The notes under the pieces: model-generated
Told to the model about the DNA's origin: nothing
What the model saw: the letters and a program-made list of their open reading frames with translations, nothing else
Database searches by the model: none
Part shown: piece after piece, positions 25,801 to 33,746 of the stretch
Position numbering within the stretch: the first letter of the stretch is position 1
How the letters are laid out: each line of letters starts with the position of its first letter
Program-made: the position numbers and the translations under genes
Source of the DNA: Erysipelotrichia bacterium
GTDB lineage: Bacteria; Bacillota_I; Bacilli_A; RFN20; CAG-826
Reading direction: 5' to 3'
DNA: 35,082 bases
Assembly: GCA_012522695.1 (NCBI GenBank)
Contig: JAAYJX010000038.1
Location: forward strand, 1-35,082

Positions 25801-27245
25801 TTAATTCCCGTCATTTTTTGAATCATCTTCGGAATTGGACGATGAGGATTTATAAAGAAACTAAGTTCTTTAACGATTAATCCTTTTTCAAAACGAACCG
25901 CACCAAATTCAATAATATGGTCATATCTTGATGAAAGGCCTGTCGTTTCAAAGTCAAAACAAACATAAGTGGCGTTATGTAAAACAATATCTTTTTTATT
26001 AAAAACGTATTCTAAGTTATCATCAACCATATAAAACTCAGCCCCATAAATTGCTTTAACACCGTGTTCTTTAGCAGCCTTTTGGACATCTGGAAAAGCA
26101 TGGACAACACCGTGATCAGTAACGGCTAGAGCTTCATGACCCATGTTTTTAGCCAAACGGAAATAATCATCAACTTGGCCAACTCCATCCATTTCTGACA
26201 TTTTTGTATGAAGATGTAATTCAACGCGTTTTTCTTTTGCTTTATCTCTTCTAAGTGGAGACATTGGTAAAATTTTTAGTTTAATAATACGTAAAAATAT
26301 TTCGCCGGAATAATTATCTATTTCAGCTGTTCCTTGAACGAGTAAGTTCATTCCAATTTTATAAATATCAAAACTTTCTTCGTCTTCGTTTTTTTCAGAA
26401 TATAATTTCCCGTATAAAGCTTTTTTTCGATCATCTAAGCCAAGTGTTAAAAGAATTCTGCCACTACTTAGTGTTCTTTTATCAATACTAAAAACACGTG
26501 CTTCTAAGTTAACTTTTTGGCCTGGTGAAATAATTTCACTAATTGATTCAACAAAAAAGAAACCATTTTGATGTAAATTTGAACGATCTTTTTTTGCTTG
26601 TTTTAACTCGCGATAATTTTTCTTCATTTCCGCGAGCATATCTTTTTCAATATTTTTTAAATCTTCTTTATGTATTTCTTGTAACGTTTTAATTTCTGGA
26701 TAATAAGTATCTTCATCTGTATCGCTTTCGCTTTCAATTTGTTCAATAACTTTTTCGGCCTTTTCGATTAAATTATCTAATTTTTTAGCTGATATTTTAG
26801 GACGTTCAATTAAAGTTGCTTCAACAGCAAATTCATAATTAATAAATTTTAATGTCTCATTAATTTTAATTGCTAATTCGTTAAAAGCTTTAAATTTTTT
26901 CTCATCACTAAATTGAAAAGTAATAATGTTTTCAAGATTGCTATGTTCTTCATAAGGCTCTACTTTAAAATGCTCTAGTGAGTAGCTTTCAATAATGTGT
27001 AAAGCGTCATAAATCGTTGGTTTTTTCTTATAAGAAAAAGTCATCGAATACAAATAATTAATATTTTTAAGATGTGCTAAAAAACGCTTTAGTAAATGAT
27101 ATTGCCAAGGTGTATCTTTAACAAGCGCCATATCAACTTGTTCATAAATAATTAAATTACGACTTACAAGATCAAAGTCTAAATCAAAATTATACGTATC
27201 AAGTAAGCCAATTGAATTTAAAAATCGATGAATTTTTGTATCCAT
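22824..27245 (-). CDS. polC: DNA polymerase III alpha subunit, Gram-positive PolC
   Basis: The 1473-residue replicative polymerase of low-GC Gram-positives (B. subtilis PolC is about 1440). An N-terminal region and OB-fold (to about 330) precede the PHP domain, which is split by the 3'-5' proofreading exonuclease. PHP begins at ELHLHTKMSEMDGVG (342-356). The exonuclease starts at CFDFETTGLS (429-438) and retains SHNADFD and HRALYDA motifs. The zinc-binding pairs CPNCRNFEF and CPICHTQ lie ahead of the palm motif PDIDLNFPSDY, whose Asp residues bind metal. Thumb, fingers and a helix-hairpin-helix follow. The gene begins 3 nt after the rseP stop. proS, which separates these genes in Bacillus, is missing. 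Confidence 0.97.
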   Translation of the reverse strand: MDTKIHRFLNSIGLLDTYNFDLDFDLVSRNLIIYEQVDMALVKDTPWQYHLLKRFLAHLKNINYLYSMTFSYKKKPTIYDALHIIESYSLEHFKVEPYEEHSNLENIITFQFSDEKKFKAFNELAIKINETLKFINYEFAVEATLIERPKISAKKLDNLIEKAEKVIEQIESESDTDEDTYYPEIKTLQEIHKEDLKNIEKDMLAEMKKNYRELKQAKKDRSNLHQNGFFFVESISEIISPGQKVNLEARVFSIDKRTLSSGRILLTLGLDDRKKALYGKLYSEKNEDEESFDIYKIGMNLLVQGTAEIDNYSGEIFLRIIKLKILPMSPLRRDKAKEKRVELHLHTKMSEMDGVGQVDDYFRLAKNMGHEALAVTDHGVVHAFPDVQKAAKEHGVKAIYGAEFYMVDDNLEYVFNKKDIVLHNATYVCFDFETTGLSSRYDHIIEFGAVRFEKGLIVKELSFFINPHRPIPKMIQKMTGINDEMVKDGLEEKDAILIIKEFLKDAILVSHNADFDIGFLNEALKRHGLEEISNPIIDTLALSRYLFPEDRYHNLGALSRRLQIAAYNEREAHRALYDAKILNDVWLASLTILEREHGYLTHSDLSTLKASDDILKHLKPRHVIVLVKNKIGLKNLYKLITLSHINYFADLPRIPRHELIKHREGLLFGSACFNGEIFDKARTKNALELQKAMDFYDYIEVQPPANYSYLINTNTLENIEQVQTLIKDIISAAELANKKVVVTGDVHYVNEEDKVTRDIYIMTKAKGNRPHPLNTNPYDRPDGVYHENPDQHYRSTDEMLEHFKFLDPEKAFEIIVTNTKEIAALIEELQPISTKLESPKMPEAEEMVKKLTYETAHKWYGDVLPEVIEERIKTELNAIISNNYAVIYYIAYRIVHKANEDGYIVGSRGSVGSSLVATLMHITEVNPLKPHYRCPNCRNFEFNTDPNYASGYDLPDKNCPICHTQYIKDGQNIPFETFLGIHANKVPDIDLNFPSDYQAQAHDFTKVLLGEDNVFRAGTISTTAEKMAFGYVRGYFERRGFDPDSVPRAEVAYLAAPLVGVKKTTGQHPGGIMVIPNHLDVFDFMPVQYPADDLTSSWKTTHFDYRAIHDSLLKLDLLGHGDPLALKMMADIAKVDLNEVPLNDPKVLSLFTSDKALNRNNNFMKIDNGSLGVPEFGTDFVRGVLRKAKPKTFAELVIVSGLTHGGNVWANNAEALIDSKAATLKDVIGCRDDIMTYLMDQGIEANIAFGIMEIVRGGKKIPQENVAIMKAFNVPDYYIDSCNKISYMFPKAHAVAYVMQATRVGYFKVYYPLVFYAVFFSVRSKQFEFETMVLGEDEISTRLEELRRKTVNRQERITPKEEEIFDTLFVALEMYERGFKFANLDLYKSDATNFIIDEENKTLIPPFVVLDGLGESAAQSVLEARKDGVFTSVEDLEKRTKLNTTVLDKMKKLGVFADLPDSDQLDLFNFNFS

Positions 27246-27248
27246 AAT

Positions 27249-28547
27249 TTAAAATAACCCAATAATATCCTTTATCGTAATTAAAATCATTAAACCAAAT
27301 AATAAAATTAAACCAATTGTTGAAATAATATTTTTAACTTTATCAGGCACTTTTTTACGACTAACACCTTCAATTAGTGTTACTAATAATTGCCAACCAT
27401 CTAAACCTGGAAACGGAAGTAAATTAAAAATTGCTAAGTTAACAGAAATTAATCCCCATAAAAAGATATATGTCGCAAAACCATAGTCTGCTAATATAGT
27501 CGAGGAAGTTGAAAAAATCCCAACAACACCAGAAACTTCTCCCTTTCCAACAAATAACGAACCAAGTCCTTTAACAATTGCGGTATTTGCATAAGAAAAA
27601 TCACCCCATGTATCTTTGACAACTTCTTTAAAAGTTCGATGTGATTTTAAAAAGGTGAACCCTAAACCTGTTTCTTTAAATGCTAAAGGCTTATTTAAAC
27701 CAGGTGAATAAACTTCAAGAGTTAAATCATGAACACTAATTTCACTTCCCTCACTTCGATCTTTTCTTGCCCTTAAAGATATATCGATTTTATCACCAAT
27801 AAGAAATAAAGGGTCTTCAAGGTCATTTACAACATGGCCTTTGGCCATATTAGGAAGATTTTTTAATTTTCCTTCAAGAATTAATTTATGATATGCATTA
27901 TTTTCGTCTAGTTGATCAGGGAGAACTTTCGCTTCATAAAAAGTTAAGCCATCTTCAAATTTAGGAGTATTTTTAACTTTATTAGGGACGAATCCTAAAA
28001 CGTAAGTATTTTCTTTAATAATGACTTCACTATCAACAATTAAAGTCGTGCCACTATCTCCTTCTAAATATTTAACGTAGCCCATTTGATAGTTGCTTAA
28101 AAGACCACTTTCTGATGCTAAAGAATTTTCACTCACAAGCGTTTGTCCATCAAATTGATAAAAGGGAAGGGTGTTAGAAATTAAAAATAAAACCATCCCT
28201 AAAACCATATTTAAAATTATACCAGCTGACAAAACGATAGCTTTTTTCCATTTTTTAATACCTTCTAAACTTCTTTCGGGACCAACTTCAACACCTTGAG
28301 GTAAAACAGCTCCTTCGCCATACATCATGACATAGCCGCCTAAGGGGATTAATCCGAGCGAATAAGTCGTCTCGCGACCTGGCTTTTTATATTTAAAAAG
28401 TTTTGGACCAAAGCCAATAGAAAATTCCATACAATAAACATTAAATAATTTAGCGGTCATAAGGTGTCCTAACTCGTGAATAGTAATTAAAACACCTAAT
28501 GAAACTAAAAATAAAACGAGATTTAAAATAAAATTTAAGACGTCCAT
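27249..28547 (-). CDS. rseP: Site-2 membrane protease RseP
   Basis: A 432-residue intramembrane zinc protease that cuts anti-sigma factors or leftover signal peptides within the membrane. The zinc motif HELGH is at 24-28 in the first helix, and the third zinc ligand lies in LLPFPGLDG (376-384). Between them is a periplasmic-side insert of about 200 residues where a PDZ domain normally sits; the usual GxxxGD-type PDZ core is hard to recognise here. Last helix at about 411-430. It is 4 nt after dxr and 3 nt before polC, in the conserved uppS-cdsA-dxr-rseP order. Confidence 0.93.
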   Translation of the reverse strand: MDVLNFILNLVLFLVSLGVLITIHELGHLMTAKLFNVYCMEFSIGFGPKLFKYKKPGRETTYSLGLIPLGGYVMMYGEGAVLPQGVEVGPERSLEGIKKWKKAIVLSAGIILNMVLGMVLFLISNTLPFYQFDGQTLVSENSLASESGLLSNYQMGYVKYLEGDSGTTLIVDSEVIIKENTYVLGFVPNKVKNTPKFEDGLTFYEAKVLPDQLDENNAYHKLILEGKLKNLPNMAKGHVVNDLEDPLFLIGDKIDISLRARKDRSEGSEISVHDLTLEVYSPGLNKPLAFKETGLGFTFLKSHRTFKEVVKDTWGDFSYANTAIVKGLGSLFVGKGEVSGVVGIFSTSSTILADYGFATYIFLWGLISVNLAIFNLLPFPGLDGWQLLVTLIEGVSRKKVPDKVKNIISTIGLILLFGLMILITIKDIIGLF

Positions 28548-28551
28548 AGTT

Positions 28552-29694
28552 CTACCTAATCCTCTTTCTTAAATACGCTCGTGTTTTTGCATCAGCATTT
28601 AAAACATTGCGAATCGTTTGTTTACGAATTTTTGTTTGATTTAATCGTTTTTTAATAATTTGCGCAATATCTAAAAAGGCAATTTTATTATCTAAAAAAG
28701 CATAAACCGCCATTTCGTTTGCCGCATTAATAATGGCCGGGGCCGTTCCGCCCATTTGCAAAGCCTTTTTTGCTAAACCAACACATGGATATTTATTTTT
28801 ATCAAACTCACCGAAGTGATATTCTTTAAATTGTTTTAAATTAGCGACTTTTGTTAACTGATATTTTACTTGGCCCTCAAATAAGGCATAAGTAATTGGA
28901 TCACGCATATTTGGTTTACTAACATCAGCAATATAAGAATCGTCTTTTAATTGCACTAGTGAATGAACATGACTTTCATCGTGCATTAAAATATCAATTT
29001 TGTCTAATGGGTAATTAAATAAATAATATGCTTCTATAATTTCAAAGCCTTTATTCATCATCGTTGCTGAATCAATTGTAATTTTAGCACCCATTTGCCA
29101 TGTTGGATGTTTAAGAGCGTCTTTTGCCTTCACATTTTTTAATTGGTCATACGTATGTTTTCGAAACGCTCCACCTGAAGCTGTTAAAATAAGACGCTTA
29201 ACATTTTCTTCTTTAACTTTGTTTAAACACTTTGCTAAAGCAACATGCTCAGAATCAATTGGATATAACTTTCCGTAGCCTTTTAATAATAAGTTATTAA
29301 TAATTTCTCCACCGATAACGAGACTTTCTTTATTAGCTAAACATAACGTCAAACCTTTTTTTAAAGCCGTAATTGTTGGACGAAAACCAACAAAACCAAC
29401 TAAAGCATTAACGACAAGATCAACTTCGACATGTTTAATTAGTTTTAAAAGCCCTTCATCTCCACTAAAGAAAATAATATGAGGATATTGTTTTTTTAAA
29501 ACACTAACATATTCTTTGTGTTTAATACAAACGTGTGTCACTTTAGGATGTCTTCTTAAAATTTTTGAAACCATTTCAATTTTTTGCCCAACACTAAAAG
29601 CGACTAGTTCAAATTTATCTTGATGAATTGATAAAACATCAAGCGTTTGTTCGCCAATACTACCAGAAGCACCAAAAATCATTACTTTTTTCAT
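28552..29694 (-). CDS. dxr: 1-deoxy-D-xylulose-5-phosphate reductoisomerase
   Basis: A 380-residue enzyme of the MEP isoprenoid pathway, making 2-C-methylerythritol 4-phosphate with NADPH. It begins MKKVMIFGASGSIGEQT, where GASGSIG (8-14) binds NADPH; NKESLVIGG, DSEHVAL and the flexible-loop segment HPTWQMGAKITIDSATM bind metal and substrate. The ATG at 29692-29694 overlaps the cdsA TGA stop as ATGA; a TTG five codons upstream is less likely. The product feeds undecaprenyl phosphate synthesis by UppS, encoded two genes upstream. Confidence 0.96.
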   Translation of the reverse strand: MKKVMIFGASGSIGEQTLDVLSIHQDKFELVAFSVGQKIEMVSKILRRHPKVTHVCIKHKEYVSVLKKQYPHIIFFSGDEGLLKLIKHVEVDLVVNALVGFVGFRPTITALKKGLTLCLANKESLVIGGEIINNLLLKGYGKLYPIDSEHVALAKCLNKVKEENVKRLILTASGGAFRKHTYDQLKNVKAKDALKHPTWQMGAKITIDSATMMNKGFEIIEAYYLFNYPLDKIDILMHDESHVHSLVQLKDDSYIADVSKPNMRDPITYALFEGQVKYQLTKVANLKQFKEYHFGEFDKNKYPCVGLAKKALQMGGTAPAIINAANEMAVYAFLDNKIAFLDIAQIIKKRLNQTKIRKQTIRNVLNADAKTRAYLRKRIR

Positions 29695-30722
29695 AAAAAG
29701 AAATCCCAACCGTTATTAATAAAAATAATAAGACTTGCTAAACCAATTGCCGCAAATAAAAACGAATCAAGACGATCTAAAATCCCGCCATGACCTTTTA
29801 ATAAGGAACCGAAGTCTTTTATTTCATAATGTCGTTTAATCGCACTAAAAGCAAAGTCACCTAAATTACCAATTAAAGGCATACCAAATGATAAAAGTAA
29901 AATCCAATACCACTCCTTAATTGTTAAAAAGGGAAGAATTGGTAAGCCAACTGCATCAACAACTAAAGCAAAAGAAGTTGAAACGAGTAAACTAACAAAA
30001 ATACCGCCAAAAAAGCCAGCCCAAGTTTTTTTCGGTGAAATCCGCGGATTAACCTTTTTATGGCCAAAATATAAACCAATAAAATAAGCACCAATATCAT
30101 TCAACACAACACCAAGAACTAAATAAATTAATAAAAACGAGCTGTGCAAATATTTAAATAACGGTGTTGATACGTCAATCGGATTAGTTAAACTATCAAA
30201 AGCAAATTTAGAATATGGATAATAACGCATAAACAAAAGTGATTGTGCCCCTAAAGCAACAACCGTTACCATCGTAAATAAATAAGTCGCATCTAAAATC
30301 GTAAATTTTTCATTCGCTAAAACAACGATAAAGAAAACGCCTGCTGCTACGGCAATAGCAATCGTTGAAAGGGAAAGTGTATCAAAACCTTTTTCAAGAC
30401 GAAAAACATAATCAGGACCCATCTCACGGGCAAGTACGACTTGATTTTTAATAAAAACCCAAAAGACCAAAGCGTAAATAATGATATAACTGAAGACGTA
30501 AATAAAAAGAGAAAATCTTCTTTTTCTTTCAACGGAAACGATTTCATGTGTACCAATCGCAATAACGATAAAAATTAAAGTAAAATAAAACCATCCACCA
30601 GTAAAAATCGTCGGTAGACAAATAAGAATTAAAACAAGTCCTGTCATAACTCTTGCTTTCATCGAAAGCTTTGTTTCTTTGGAAATTTCATTTGGCATTA
30701 AAGGTTTGTTACTTCTTTCCAT
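29691..30722 (-). CDS. cdsA: Phosphatidate cytidylyltransferase
   Basis: A 343-residue polytopic membrane enzyme making CDP-diacylglycerol from CTP and phosphatidate for phospholipid synthesis. The CDS signature is complete near the C-terminus: SAIKRHYEIKDFGSLL followed by GHGGILDRLDS. About eight hydrophobic segments are present. The start is the ATG at 30722, 8 nt after GGAGG inside the end of uppS; a TTG at 30737 lies on that ribosome site and is unlikely. The gene overlaps uppS by 14 nt and dxr by 4 nt. It stops with TGA, which is direct evidence that UGA is not Trp in this genome. Confidence 0.95.
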   Translation of the reverse strand: MERSNKPLMPNEISKETKLSMKARVMTGLVLILICLPTIFTGGWFYFTLIFIVIAIGTHEIVSVERKRRFSLFIYVFSYIIIYALVFWVFIKNQVVLAREMGPDYVFRLEKGFDTLSLSTIAIAVAAGVFFIVVLANEKFTILDATYLFTMVTVVALGAQSLLFMRYYPYSKFAFDSLTNPIDVSTPLFKYLHSSFLLIYLVLGVVLNDIGAYFIGLYFGHKKVNPRISPKKTWAGFFGGIFVSLLVSTSFALVVDAVGLPILPFLTIKEWYWILLLSFGMPLIGNLGDFAFSAIKRHYEIKDFGSLLKGHGGILDRLDSFLFAAIGLASLIIFINNGWDFFL

Positions 30723-31461
30723 TTTCAAGTCCTCCAAAACGTCTTTCTCTTAAATCATATTGTCTAAAACATTCGATTAAATGCTCACGATTAAAATCAG
30801 GCCAATAAACTTTTGGAAAAATAAATTCACTATAAGCATTTTGCCATAACAAATAATTTGATAAACGATATTCACCACTCGTCCGAATCATTAAATCAAC
30901 ATTTGGTAAATTAGCCGTATACAAATGTTTTTCAATCGTTTCTAAAGTAATATCATCGATTTCTAATTTATTGTCTTTCACTTGTTGACTAATTTCTTTT
31001 GCTACTTTTAAAATTTCTTGTTGACCCCCATAATTAAGACAAATATTTAAAACATGTTTGTGACAGTCTTTTGTTGCTAAAAGGGCTTCTTTAATTGTTT
31101 TTTGTGTTTTTTTAGGTAAACCTAAGACATCGCCAGAAATAACTAAGCGTACACTTTTATTAATTAAAGTTTGAAGTTCGCGCTTAAAAAATTCTTCTAA
31201 GTAATTAAAAAGATGATTAATTTCAGCTTGCGGTCTCGACCAATTTTCGGTTGAAAAAGCATATAAAGAAGTGACTTCGATATTATATTCTAAACAAACA
31301 TTTAGGATATCGATAATAATTTCACAAGCTTGTTTATGGCCAAGGTGACGAGGGAGTGATCTTTTTTTAGCCCAACGTCCATTGCCATCCATAATAAAAG
31401 CAATATGTTTTAAAGGAGTTTTTAGTTTATAAGTTGTTTCTTTATTTACTTTAGGTGACAT
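30709..31461 (-). CDS. uppS: Undecaprenyl (polyprenyl) diphosphate synthase
   Basis: A 250-residue cis-prenyltransferase that extends farnesyl diphosphate with isopentenyl units to the lipid carrier. The catalytic Asp25 is in IMDGNGRWAKKR, followed by HLGHKQ; TLYAFSTENW-like SLYAFSTENWSRP and the C-terminal RTSGEYRLSNYLLWQ and FPKVYWPDF motifs are intact. The ATG has no ribosome site; instead a TATAAT box ends 7 nt before it (31469-31474), so the mRNA probably starts at the ATG itself. No other start is available before the catalytic motif. It leads the uppS-cdsA-dxr-rseP-polC unit. Confidence 0.95.
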   Translation of the reverse strand: MSPKVNKETTYKLKTPLKHIAFIMDGNGRWAKKRSLPRHLGHKQACEIIIDILNVCLEYNIEVTSLYAFSTENWSRPQAEINHLFNYLEEFFKRELQTLINKSVRLVISGDVLGLPKKTQKTIKEALLATKDCHKHVLNICLNYGGQQEILKVAKEISQQVKDNKLEIDDITLETIEKHLYTANLPNVDLMIRTSGEYRLSNYLLWQNAYSEFIFPKVYWPDFNREHLIECFRQYDLRERRFGGLENGKK

Positions 31462-31468
31462 CTAATAA

Positions 31469-31497
31469 ATTATATCTTAAAAACGCGTGCGTTTAAA
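31469..31497 (-). promoter_or_regulatory. Promoter of uppS with -10 box adjacent to the ATG
   Basis: TTTAAA (31492-31497) and TATAAT (31469-31474) on the minus strand are 17 nt apart; TTATTAG then leads to the ATG. The inverted repeat AAACGC-AC-GCGTTT lies across the spacer and could bind a regulator. Confidence 0.55.
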
Positions 31498-31537
31498 TAA
31501 AAATCACACAATCTTTTTTACAAAAAGAATTAGTGAT
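31496..31537 (-). terminator. Intrinsic terminator after frr
   Basis: A long interrupted stem (ATCAC with GTGAT outermost, CTTTTT with AAAAAG inside) spans 31503-31537 and is followed by TTTTTATTT on the minus strand. It separates frr from the uppS unit. Confidence 0.6.
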
Positions 31538-31544
31538 GCCTATT

Positions 31545-32090
31545 TTAAAGCGACATTATTTCTTTTTCTTTAACTTGTAAAATTTCTTCGACTTTTTTTG
31601 TTGAATCGTCGGTCACTTTTTGAATATCAGCTTCAATACGTTTTCTTAAGTCATCACTATATTCATCTGAAGAACGTAATAAATCGATATATTCACGTCT
31701 AATATTGCGAATCGCAACTTTAGCATCTTCAGCATATACTTTTGCTTTTTTAGCTAAATCACGTCTTGTTTCTTCAGTTAAAGCTGGAATAATAAGACGA
31801 ACCTGATCACCATCGACAATTGGATTTATACTTAAATCGCTCGTATTAATCGCCGCGACAATTGCTTTTAAATCATTACGATCATAAGGCTTTACAATTA
31901 ATTGCCTTGGCTCAGGAACAGTAATTGAAGAAATTTGATTAAGGGGAATTTTATCACCATAATAGCTAACTTCGATTCGATCAAGTAGTTGAACATTAGC
32001 GCGACCAGTGCGCAAAGTATTGTAAGTTATCTTGAGATTTTGAAGAGTTTTCTCCATTCTTTCTAGTGCATCAAGGGCAAGTTCATCCAT
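31545..32090 (-). CDS. frr: Ribosome recycling factor
   Basis: A 181-residue factor that, with EF-G, splits the ribosome after termination. The family core is seen in LRTGRANVQLLDRIEVSYYG, PYDRNDLKAI and VRLIIPALTEETRRDL, plus the C-terminal helix with AKVAIRNIRREYID. Length is standard. It begins 4 nt after pyrH, with AGAGGA inside the pyrH end, and is followed by a terminator. Confidence 0.97.
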   Translation of the reverse strand: MDELALDALERMEKTLQNLKITYNTLRTGRANVQLLDRIEVSYYGDKIPLNQISSITVPEPRQLIVKPYDRNDLKAIVAAINTSDLSINPIVDGDQVRLIIPALTEETRRDLAKKAKVYAEDAKVAIRNIRREYIDLLRSSDEYSDDLRKRIEADIQKVTDDSTKKVEEILQVKEKEIMSL

Positions 32091-32094
32091 TTTT

Positions 32095-32814
32095 TTATCC
32101 TCTTTTGACTATCGATCCGACTTTTTCGCCATCTAAAACACGGAGAAAATTTTTCGTGTCGGTCATATTAAAAACATGTATTACGATGTTTTGATATTGT
32201 ATCATAGCAACAGCTGTTTGGTCCATTACTTGCAAGTTTTTTGCCATTAATTCACTAAAGGTTATTTCAGGAATAAATTTTGCATCCTTATTAAGGCGTG
32301 GGTCAGAATCATATACTCCATCAACACCATTTTTAGCCATAAAAATAGCATCGGCTTCGATTTCAATTGCTCTTAATGTTGCTGTCGTATCAGTCGAGAA
32401 AAACGGATTCCCTGTTCCTCCAGCAAAAATAACAACACGTCCTTTTTCCATATGCGAAATTGCTCTTTTTTTAATATAAGGTTCGCTAACGGCTTTGACT
32501 TCTATCGCCGACATAACACGGCATTCTAAACCGGCTTGTTCAATCGCGCTTTGTAAAGCCAAAGAATTTATAATAGTTCCTAGCATTCCCATATAATCCG
32601 CTGTTGAACGTTCGATGCCAATTTGATTAGCAAGTTTTCCCCGCCAAATATTACCAGCACCAACGACAATTGCGATTTGAAGATTACGTTCATACATCGC
32701 CTTAATTGCATCAGCAACAATTTTTAAATATTTTGCATTTAAAATTAATTTATCTTTTTCGCCTAAGAGGGCTTCTCCAGATAATTTAACGAGAATTCTT
32801 TTATAGTTATTCAT
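32095..32814 (-). CDS. pyrH: UMP kinase
   Basis: A 239-residue bacterial-type UMP kinase that makes UDP from UMP and ATP in pyrimidine synthesis. KLSGEALLG near the start binds phosphate, and FAGGTGNPFFSTDTTA with KNGVDGVYDSDP are family signatures. Members are hexameric and regulated by GTP and UTP. It follows tsf after a 51-nt gap containing a terminator, with ribosome site AAGGAG, and probably depends on partial read-through because no clear promoter is visible in the gap. Confidence 0.97.
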   Translation of the reverse strand: MNNYKRILVKLSGEALLGEKDKLILNAKYLKIVADAIKAMYERNLQIAIVVGAGNIWRGKLANQIGIERSTADYMGMLGTIINSLALQSAIEQAGLECRVMSAIEVKAVSEPYIKKRAISHMEKGRVVIFAGGTGNPFFSTDTTATLRAIEIEADAIFMAKNGVDGVYDSDPRLNKDAKFIPEITFSELMAKNLQVMDQTAVAMIQYQNIVIHVFNMTDTKNFLRVLDGEKVGSIVKRG

Positions 32815-32830
32815 ATTTGGCTCCTTTTAT

Positions 32831-32856
32831 AAAAAAAACACTCATATATGAGTGTT
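32831..32856 (-). terminator. Intrinsic terminator between tsf and pyrH
   Basis: A perfect 20-bp palindrome AACACTCATATATGAGTGTT (32837-32856) is followed on the minus strand by eight T. It lies 9 nt after the tsf stop and 16 nt before pyrH. Confidence 0.8.
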
Positions 32857-32865
32857 AATTTTTAA

Positions 32866-33744
32866 TTATTTAATTTGTTCCATGACCTCTTCGGCAAAGT
32901 CACAGCATCTTTTTTCGATTCCTTCACCCGTTTCATAACGGACAAATTTTAGAACTTGATTATCATTTTCTTTAAGAACTTGTCCAACCTTTTTAGAATC
33001 ATCTCGGACGAATGATTGTTCTTCAAGAGTTGATTCACTTAATTGTTTTGAAACTTTTCCATTAATAATACCTTCTAAAATCTTTTCAGGTTTACCAGCT
33101 AATTTTTCATCATTTTTAGCAAGTTCGCGTGCGATATGTTTTTCTTGTTCAACCACACTAGCTGGAATATCTTTTTTGCTTATATAAATTGGACTCATCG
33201 CAGCAATGTGCATGGCTAAATTACGACCTAATTCTTCATCTTTTTTAGCTAAATGAACAAGAACAGAAACTTTTCCATTCATGTGAATATATGTCGATAA
33301 TCCTTCTTTTTCGTTAGCTTTAACAATTTCAAAACGACGGAAATCAATTTTTTCTCCAAGTGCGACAGTCGCATCAGTTAAAAGCCCGGCAACTAATTGT
33401 TTAGCCTCTTCTAAAGATTGAGAACCATTATGAAGAGTTGTTTTTGTAATTTCATCGACTAAAGAAATAAAGCGATCACCACGTGAAACAAAGTCCGTTT
33501 CACAATTTACTTCAACGACGATACCTTTGTGGCAACCTTCACAAACTGTTGCTTTAGTTAAACCTTCAGCAGCAATACGTCCAGCTTTTGTTGCAGCTTT
33601 AGCAATGCCTTTTTCTCTTAACCAAGAAATTGCTTTATCAACATCAAGATCGTTTTCTTCAAGTGCTTTTTTACAATCCATCATCCCAGCACCTGTTCTT
33701 TCACGTAATTCTTTAATTGCTTCAATTAATGTTTTTGAGGCCAT
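32866..33744 (-). CDS. tsf: Elongation factor Ts
   Basis: A 292-residue nucleotide-exchange factor for EF-Tu. The N-terminal UBA-like domain has ERTGAGMMDCKKALEE, and CETDFVSRGDRF is the second signature, contacting EF-Tu. Length is normal. It begins 2 nt after rpsB with AAGGAG inside the rpsB end, so it is translated with rpsB. Confidence 0.97.
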   Translation of the reverse strand: MASKTLIEAIKELRERTGAGMMDCKKALEENDLDVDKAISWLREKGIAKAATKAGRIAAEGLTKATVCEGCHKGIVVEVNCETDFVSRGDRFISLVDEITKTTLHNGSQSLEEAKQLVAGLLTDATVALGEKIDFRRFEIVKANEKEGLSTYIHMNGKVSVLVHLAKKDEELGRNLAMHIAAMSPIYISKKDIPASVVEQEKHIARELAKNDEKLAGKPEKILEGIINGKVSKQLSESTLEEQSFVRDDSKKVGQVLKENDNQVLKFVRYETGEGIEKRCCDFAEEVMEQIK

Positions 33745-33746
33745 AT

